Part shown: in pieces, positions 5,804 through 10,159 of the stretch | Position numbering within the stretch: the stretch's first letter is position 1 | How the letters are laid out: every line of letters begins with the position of its first letter | Source: a bacterium | Lineage (GTDB): Bacteria; Bacillota; Clostridia; Oscillospirales; CAG-272 | Direction of reading: 5' to 3' | Assembly (NCBI GenBank): GCA_004558975.1 | Contig: SFZB01000033.1 | Location: 1-10,159 of the forward strand | Length of the DNA: 10,159 nt | The notes under the pieces: generated by a model | Told to the model about the DNA's origin: nothing | What the model saw: only the letters and a program-made list of their open reading frames with translations | The model's database searches: none | Translations under genes and position numbers: made by a program

Positions 5804-6978
5804 CACGCGATTTCTCCCAACGGATGTCACGCAGGGCGCAGGAGATCCAGCCGTCCGGCATCCGCAAATTCTTTGACCTGCTCGGGGAGATGAAAGACGT
5901 CGTTTCCCTGACGGTGGGGCAACCCGACTTCGTGACGCCGTGGCATATCCGCGCCGCCGCCATCGAGAGTCTGGAAGCCGGTAAGACCTATTACACCTCC
6001 AACGCCGGGCTCCCGCGCCTGCGGGAAGAGATCTCACGCTATCTGGATCGGCGTTTCGGGCTCCGCTACGATCCCGTAACGGAACTGCTCGTCACCGTCG
6101 GCGGCTCCGAGGCGATCGACCTCGCCGTGCGGGGTGTCGTCGACCCCGGCGACGAGGTGATTATTCCGACGCCGTCGTTCGTCTGCTACGCGCCGCTCGT
6201 GACGCTCGCCGGGGGGATCCCCGTCGAGGTGGCGACGCGGGAAGCCGACGGATTTAAGCTCACGCCCGAGGCGCTCCGCCGGGCGCTGACCCCGAAAACG
6301 AAACTCGTGATCCTCCCCTTCCCGAACAATCCGACGGGCGCGATTCTCACGCGCGAGGACCTCGAGGGGCTGGCAGCAGTCCTGCGCGAGACGGACGCGC
6401 TCATTCTCTCGGACGAAATCTACGCGGAACTGACCTACGGGACGCGCCATGTCTCCATCGCGTCTCTCCCCGACATGCGGGAGCGGACGCTCCTCGTCAG
6501 CGGCTTCTCCAAAGCCTATGCGATGACGGGGTGGCGCCTGGGGTACCTGGCGGCGCCCGGTGCCATGATCCATGAAATCTTCAAGATTCACCAGTACGGC
6601 ATCATGTGCGCGCCGACGACGGCGCAGTTCGGCGCGATCGAGGCAATGCAGAACGGCGACGGGGACGTCGAGGAGATGGTCGCGGAATATGACCGCCGAC
6701 GCAAGTACCTCGTCCACAAGCTGCGCGATCTCGGGCTCCCCTGCTTTGAACCGAAGGGTGCCTTCTATGTGTTCCCGAACATTTCCGGCTTCGGCATGAC
6801 GAGCGAGCAGTTCTGCGAAAAACTGCTTTATGACTACGGCGTGGCGATCGTCCCCGGCACCGCCTTCGGCGCGTGCGGCGAGGGCTTCGCCCGCGTATCC
6901 TACGCCTACTCGGTACGTCACCTCGACCGGGCGCTCGAGCGCATCGCCAAAATGATCGACGACTGCCGCGGGCACTGA
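5800..6978 (+). CDS. PLP-dependent aminotransferase, class I/II
   Basis: This is a 392-residue fold-type I aminotransferase, full length. Visible landmarks are N177 in FPNNPTG, D205 in SDEIYAEL (pyridine nitrogen), K238 in SGFSKAYAMTGWRLGY (Schiff base), R246 in the same motif (phosphate contact) and R365 in ARVSYA (substrate carboxylate). It transfers an amino group between an amino acid and a 2-oxo acid in the cytosol. The substrate cannot be assigned by eye; aspartate/aromatic-type enzymes are the nearest broad group. The start is a GTG at 5800 overlapping the regulator's stop (GTGA) with GGGG about 8 bases upstream. An ATG at 5824 is the alternative and would remove 8 residues. It is co-transcribed with the Lrp-type regulator, a common pairing in Firmicutes. 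Confidence 0.93.
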   Translation: MTRDFSQRMSRRAQEIQPSGIRKFFDLLGEMKDVVSLTVGQPDFVTPWHIRAAAIESLEAGKTYYTSNAGLPRLREEISRYLDRRFGLRYDPVTELLVTVGGSEAIDLAVRGVVDPGDEVIIPTPSFVCYAPLVTLAGGIPVEVATREADGFKLTPEALRRALTPKTKLVILPFPNNPTGAILTREDLEGLAAVLRETDALILSDEIYAELTYGTRHVSIASLPDMRERTLLVSGFSKAYAMTGWRLGYLAAPGAMIHEIFKIHQYGIMCAPTTAQFGAIEAMQNGDGDVEEMVAEYDRRRKYLVHKLRDLGLPCFEPKGAFYVFPNISGFGMTSEQFCEKLLYDYGVAIVPGTAFGACGEGFARVSYAYSVRHLDRALERIAKMIDDCRGH

Positions 6979-7095
6979 ACGCCGCCCCCCTGACACCCGT
7001 TTGCGTGCCCGCCGTTTCTCACGTCCGCGCGGGGCGTGCGGAGAGGAGAGCCGACGGACGCACCCCTTGCCTGTTTCACGGCGCGGAGCCGAGAA

Positions 7096-7126
7096 AACCG
7101 GCGCGACCCTGACGGTCGCGCCGGTT
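7096..7126. terminator. Strong intrinsic terminator shared by convergent genes
   Basis: A perfect 13-bp stem (7096-7108 with 7114-7126) has a 5-base loop. On the plus strand CTTTTTG follows, terminating the aminotransferase operon. On the minus strand TTTTC follows, so it may also end the convergent ATPase transcript whose stop codon is at 7188. The 117 bases between the aminotransferase stop and this stem hold no gene that I can support. Confidence 0.88.
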
Positions 7127-7187
7127 CTTTTTGCATTTACAATGGTAAGACGAAAACCGTTGATGAAGCGTGCCTCAACAGCGCCGA

Positions 7188-9890
7188 TCAGGCAATCGTC
7201 ATGCCGCGGCGAGCCGCCGCTTTACGCTGAATGAGTTTCACAATTTCGACGACGGGGATCACAAGCAATGCCATACCGATTGCGGCGGCGTACTCGGCGA
7301 AATTGATCGACGTGAAGTCGAAGAGGCGGGCGAGCGGTTTCACGTAGATGACGAGCGCCGTCGCCGCAAACGAGAAGAGCATCGCGCCGAAGAGCCACTT
7401 GTTATGCCCTTTGAGCGTGAAGATACTGCCGCGCTCGGAGCGCATATTGTAGGCGTGGAAGATCTCTGCCATAGACATGGTGAGGAACGACATGGTCATG
7501 CCGTCCGCCGAGGTGTGGAAGGTCGCCCAGTATGTGGCGAGAGCGCCGTTGTGCGCAAGTTCCATATAGTGACCGACGAAGTAGGCGCCGACTGTCAAAG
7601 CCCCGATAAGAATTCCCTGGTAGGCGACATCGACTCCGAGCCCGCCGGCAAAAATGCCCTCTTTCTTATCGCGCGGCGGTCGGTGCATGATATTGCGTTC
7701 CGCCGCTTCCATACCGAGCGCGAGCGCCGGGAAGCAGTCGGTGATGAGGTTGATCCAGAGCAGGTGCGTCGGCTTCAGAATCGTGAAGCCGATGAGCGTC
7801 GCCACAAACACGGCGATGACCTCCGCCATGTTGGAGGAGAGCAGAAACCGAATGGCGCGGCGGATATTATCGTAAATGCGGCGCCCTTCTTCCGCAGCGT
7901 TAACAATCGTCGCGAAGTTATCATCCGAGAGAATCATGTCGGCGACGTTCTTCGTCACGTCCGTGCCGGTGATGCCCATGCCGACACCGATGTCCGCCGC
8001 CTTGATGGACGGGGCATCATTCACGCCGTCACCCGTCATGGCAGTCACTTTCCCGAGGGCACGCCATGCCTGGACGATTCGACTCTTATGCTCGGGCTGG
8101 ACACGGGCATAGACCGAGAACTCCGTGACACGGGTCGCAAAGTCCTCGTCGGAAATCTTATCGAGCTCTGCCCCGGTGATCGCCTGGGACGCATCCGTGA
8201 TGATACCGAGTTCCTTCGCAATCGCGACGGCGGTATCTTTATGGTCGCCCGTAATCATAATGGGGCGGATGCCGGCGGTGCGGCATTCTTCAATCGCCGC
8301 CTTGACCTCCGGACGGACGGGGTCAATCATCCCGACAAGGCCGATAAAGGTCATGTCGCATTCCAGCGCGGCGTCGGAAATCTCCGAGGGCATCTCGGTA
8401 AAGTGCCGTTCGGCGGCGGCAAGCACGCGGAGTGCCTGATCTGCCATTTCCTTATTCCAACGGAGGATTTCGGTGCGTTTTTCTTCGGTCAGCGGCGCCG
8501 CCGTGCCATCCGCAGTCAGATACGCGGTACAGCGCGAGAGGAGCATATCGGGGGCGCCCTTGGTGTACTGGGTGACGCCGTCCGCGGTCTTGTGGAGCGT
8601 CGTCATCATCTTCCGCCCGGAATCGAACGGCACCTCGCCGACGCGGGGCATTTCCGCCTCCAGCGCGGACTTCGGCATTTCGAGTTGCAGGGCATAGGCG
8701 ACAAGAGCGTTCTCGGTCGGCTCACCGACCACCTCGCCTTTTTCGTCCACTTTGGAATCCGAGCAGAGCGCCATGGCGCGGGCAAGCGTCGTCTGATCCG
8801 CGCCGCGGTAGTCGACGACGGTCATCTTATTCTGCGTCAGGGTCCCTGTCTTATCCGAGCAGATGATCTGCGTACAGCCGAGCGTCTCGACGGCAGACAG
8901 CTTCCGAATGACCGCCCCCTGCTTCGACATGCGCGTGACGCCGATCGACAGTTCAATCGTCACGACGGCGGCAAGCCCCTCGGGAATCGCGGCAACCGCA
9001 AGACTGACGGCGGGGATAAAGCAACCGGAGAGGATATTCACAAACGTGAATTCGTCAATGCGGAACAGGCTCACGACAAAGATGACGGCGCAAATGCCGA
9101 GCACAATATAGGTAAGAATCTTCGAGAGCTGCGCCAGTTTGATTTGAAGCGGCGTTTTCTCGTCCTCTGCCGCGGCGAGCGCCCCGGCAATCTTACCCAT
9201 CTCGGTATCCATCCCAACCGAGGTAATAACGGCGGTGGCGCGTCCGTAGACCGCGGTACTGCCCATGAACACCATGTTATGCCGGTCGCCGAGCGGAACG
9301 GTATCCCCCTCATCGCCCTCAATCGCGTCCGCACTCTTCTCGACGGGGACAGACTCACCCGTCATGGCAGACTCCTCGCACTTCAGGCTCGCGCACTCCA
9401 AAAGACGCGCGTCGGCGGGAACGGCATCGCCCGCCTCAAGGACAATGACGTCTCCGACCACGAGGTCTTCACTCTTCACGTGAATCATTTTACCGTCGCG
9501 AATGACCTTGGTCGTCGCGGCGGTCATCTGCTTCAGCGCCTCGATCGCCGCCTCCGCCTTTGACTCCTGCAAAACGCCGAGCGTCGCGTTGATCAAAACG
9601 ACCACCATAATGATGATGACATCGGCGAAATCTCCGACCGATGCGTGCCCGTGAGACTCCACGACTGCGATGATGGCGGAGATCGCCGCCGCGCAGATCA
9701 GAATGATGATCATGGGGTCGGCGAGCTGCCCGAGGAATTTCCGCCAGAGCGGCGTCTTTTTCCCCTCTGCGAGTTTGTTCTTTCCGTTCTTTTCGAGGCG
9801 GGACGCCGCTTCCTCCGACGTCAGCCCCTCGTTTCCCGAGCCGAGCGCCGCGAGCGTCTCTTCCCCTGTCCGGTTCCAATACGGTTTCAT
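7188..9890 (-). CDS. P2A-type cation-transporting ATPase (Ca2+/Mn2+ export)
   Basis: This is a 900-residue P-type ATPase that pumps a divalent cation out of the cytoplasm using ATP. Motifs in order: actuator TGES (177-180), M4 PEGL with E304, phosphorylated D346 in DKTGTLT, KGAPD (444-448), TGD (547-549), DPVRPEV (523-529) and hinge TGDGVNDA (619-626). It has about ten membrane segments and an N-terminal cation-ATPase domain (TSEEAASRLEKNGKNKL). By-eye alignment to SERCA finds equivalents of both calcium sites: E304 (M4), N687 and E690 (SSNMAE, M5), N714, T717 and D718 (NLITD, M6) and E809 (M8). The family suggests Ca2+, while the yybP-ykoY riboswitch in its leader suggests Mn2+ induction; related riboswitch-controlled pumps (yoaB, mgtA) export Mn2+. 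The start ATG at 9890 has GGAGG at 9900-9896. It is monocistronic and convergent with the aminotransferase operon. Confidence 0.95.
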   Translation of the reverse strand: MKPYWNRTGEETLAALGSGNEGLTSEEAASRLEKNGKNKLAEGKKTPLWRKFLGQLADPMIIILICAAAISAIIAVVESHGHASVGDFADVIIIMVVVLINATLGVLQESKAEAAIEALKQMTAATTKVIRDGKMIHVKSEDLVVGDVIVLEAGDAVPADARLLECASLKCEESAMTGESVPVEKSADAIEGDEGDTVPLGDRHNMVFMGSTAVYGRATAVITSVGMDTEMGKIAGALAAAEDEKTPLQIKLAQLSKILTYIVLGICAVIFVVSLFRIDEFTFVNILSGCFIPAVSLAVAAIPEGLAAVVTIELSIGVTRMSKQGAVIRKLSAVETLGCTQIICSDKTGTLTQNKMTVVDYRGADQTTLARAMALCSDSKVDEKGEVVGEPTENALVAYALQLEMPKSALEAEMPRVGEVPFDSGRKMMTTLHKTADGVTQYTKGAPDMLLSRCTAYLTADGTAAPLTEEKRTEILRWNKEMADQALRVLAAAERHFTEMPSEISDAALECDMTFIGLVGMIDPVRPEVKAAIEECRTAGIRPIMITGDHKDTAVAIAKELGIITDASQAITGAELDKISDEDFATRVTEFSVYARVQPEHKSRIVQAWRALGKVTAMTGDGVNDAPSIKAADIGVGMGITGTDVTKNVADMILSDDNFATIVNAAEEGRRIYDNIRRAIRFLLSSNMAEVIAVFVATLIGFTILKPTHLLWINLITDCFPALALGMEAAERNIMHRPPRDKKEGIFAGGLGVDVAYQGILIGALTVGAYFVGHYMELAHNGALATYWATFHTSADGMTMSFLTMSMAEIFHAYNMRSERGSIFTLKGHNKWLFGAMLFSFAATALVIYVKPLARLFDFTSINFAEYAAAIGMALLVIPVVEIVKLIQRKAAARRGMTIA

Positions 9891-9907
9891 ACCGTCCTCC
9901 TGTTTTT

Positions 9908-9921
9908 CCGCCGTGCGGCGG
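9908..9921 (-). other. GC-rich hairpin between the riboswitch terminator and the ATPase ribosome binding site
   Basis: CCGCCG-TG-CGGCGG is a perfect inverted repeat 8 bases upstream of the GGAGG. It has no T run on the minus strand (AAAAAC follows), so it is not a terminator. In read-through mRNA it would form a stable stem near the ribosome binding site. A role in translation or mRNA stability is speculative. Confidence 0.4.
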
Positions 9922-9925
9922 GAAT

Positions 9926-9950
9926 AAAAAAGTCAGGCGCCGTGCCTGAC
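9926..9950 (-). terminator. Intrinsic terminator of the riboswitch expression platform
   Basis: On the minus strand GTCAGGC (9950-9944) pairs with GCCTGAC (9938-9932) over a 5-base loop, followed by six T residues (9931-9926). It sits after the aptamer and before the ATPase ribosome binding site, so it is a regulatory attenuator and not an end-of-gene terminator. Confidence 0.88.
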
Positions 9951-9961
9951 AACTTCATCAT

Positions 9962-10077
9962 GCGGCACAGCTTTAGCTGTACCACAAGTCTCATCATTTG
10001 AAACAGCTCCAAGCGCCCGACGCGCCCGTGTTGTTGAAACTGTTACGTACCGAAGTACGTCGATTACTCCCCTATGG
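9962..10077 (-). promoter_or_regulatory. yybP-ykoY (Mn2+-sensing) riboswitch
   Basis: Read on the minus strand, this matches the yybP-ykoY aptamer architecture. P1 forms from CCATAGG (10077-10071) and CTTGTGG (9988-9982). The conserved GGGGAGTA (10072-10065) is followed by a perfect hairpin with UUCG tetraloop (ACGTACTTCGGTACGT, 10060-10045). A second arm is closed by AACAG (10044-10040) and CTGTT (10006-10002). The second conserved loop GATGAGAC (9995-9988) leads into the 3' strand of P1. Family members bind Mn2+ at the junction of the two conserved loops and usually switch genes on. A 10-bp hairpin (9962-9985) overlaps P1 and precedes the terminator, giving a plausible switching mechanism. 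Identification is by eye; a covariance-model search would confirm it. Confidence 0.88.
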
Positions 10078-10084
10078 ACGTCTC

Positions 10085-10113
10085 ATTTTAACATATGCTT
10101 TTCGGCTTGTCAA
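10085..10113 (-). promoter_or_regulatory. Promoter of the riboswitch-ATPase transcript
   Basis: On the minus strand a perfect TTGACA (10113-10108) is followed, after exactly 17 bases, by TAAAAT (10090-10085, 5/6). Transcription would begin near 10078, so the aptamer's first helix starts at the very 5' end of the RNA. This is a strong constitutive-type promoter, consistent with control by attenuation. Confidence 0.88.
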
Positions 10114-10144
10114 TGGGAAAAACGAGAAAAAGTCACAGGCATGA

Positions 10145-10150
10145 TTGACA
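10145..10150 (+). promoter_or_regulatory. Possible -35 box of a rightward promoter, cut by the window end
   Basis: A perfect TTGACA lies on the plus strand nine bases from the window edge. Its -10 would lie near 10168, outside the window. It may serve a gene divergent from the ATPase. A hexamer alone is weak evidence. Confidence 0.25.
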
Positions 10151-10159
10151 CGTTTCGTG

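Noticed and set aside
7170..9563. A 797-codon open frame on the plus strand antisense to the ATPase gene
   Set aside because: It lies wholly opposite a clearly functional ATPase gene, has low-complexity His/Arg/Asp-rich composition typical of a mirrored GC-rich codon pattern, and has no ribosome binding site or recognisable domain.

Overview
This window looks like an ordinary chromosomal segment from a GC-rich Firmicute, most likely an anaerobic clostridial lineage. The evidence is strong GGAGG ribosome binding sites, sigma-A type promoters, many intrinsic terminators, an ACT-domain/UPF0210 gene pair, and a Mn2+ riboswitch before a P2-type ATPase. I cannot place it to genus. No transposon, phage gene, CRISPR array, tRNA or rRNA was seen.

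Layout from left to right. (1) The first 11 bases are the start of a leftward gene with its promoter. (2) A small leftward gene (187-528) encodes a protein with an SH3/Tudor-like N-terminus and has its own terminator. (3) Divergent from it is a rightward two-component operon (715-2444): an OmpR/PhoB-type regulator and a membrane histidine kinase, joined by an ATGA overlap. The spacer between these units holds a palindrome and a 22-bp-spaced direct repeat. (4) A leftward manganese exporter, mntP (2589-3176), converges on the kinase gene. Its upstream region carries a tandem array of five 18-bp units. (5) A leftward pair encodes an ACT-domain protein and a UPF0210 (DUF711) protein. (6) Divergent from that pair is a rightward operon of an Lrp/AsnC-type regulator and a class I/II aminotransferase. 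(7) Converging on it is a leftward 900-residue P2A-type cation ATPase. Its leader contains a well-formed yybP-ykoY (Mn2+) riboswitch with terminator, directly behind a near-consensus promoter.

Two themes link the genes. First, cation homeostasis: the window holds two likely Mn2+ exporters of unrelated families. The ATPase has a recognisable Mn2+ riboswitch and mntP does not. The ATPase retains by-eye equivalents of both SERCA calcium sites, so its metal specificity is a real question. Second, amino-acid sensing: a divergent locus joins an ACT-domain protein, a UPF0210 protein, an Lrp-type sensor-regulator and a PLP aminotransferase.

The most interesting items are the riboswitch, for which a competing-hairpin model can be drawn; the mntP leader, which has a tandem array, no ribosome binding site and a promoter placed for a leaderless message; and the structured spacer before the two-component operon. 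I did not find a wholly new system. All family calls are by eye, without database searches.
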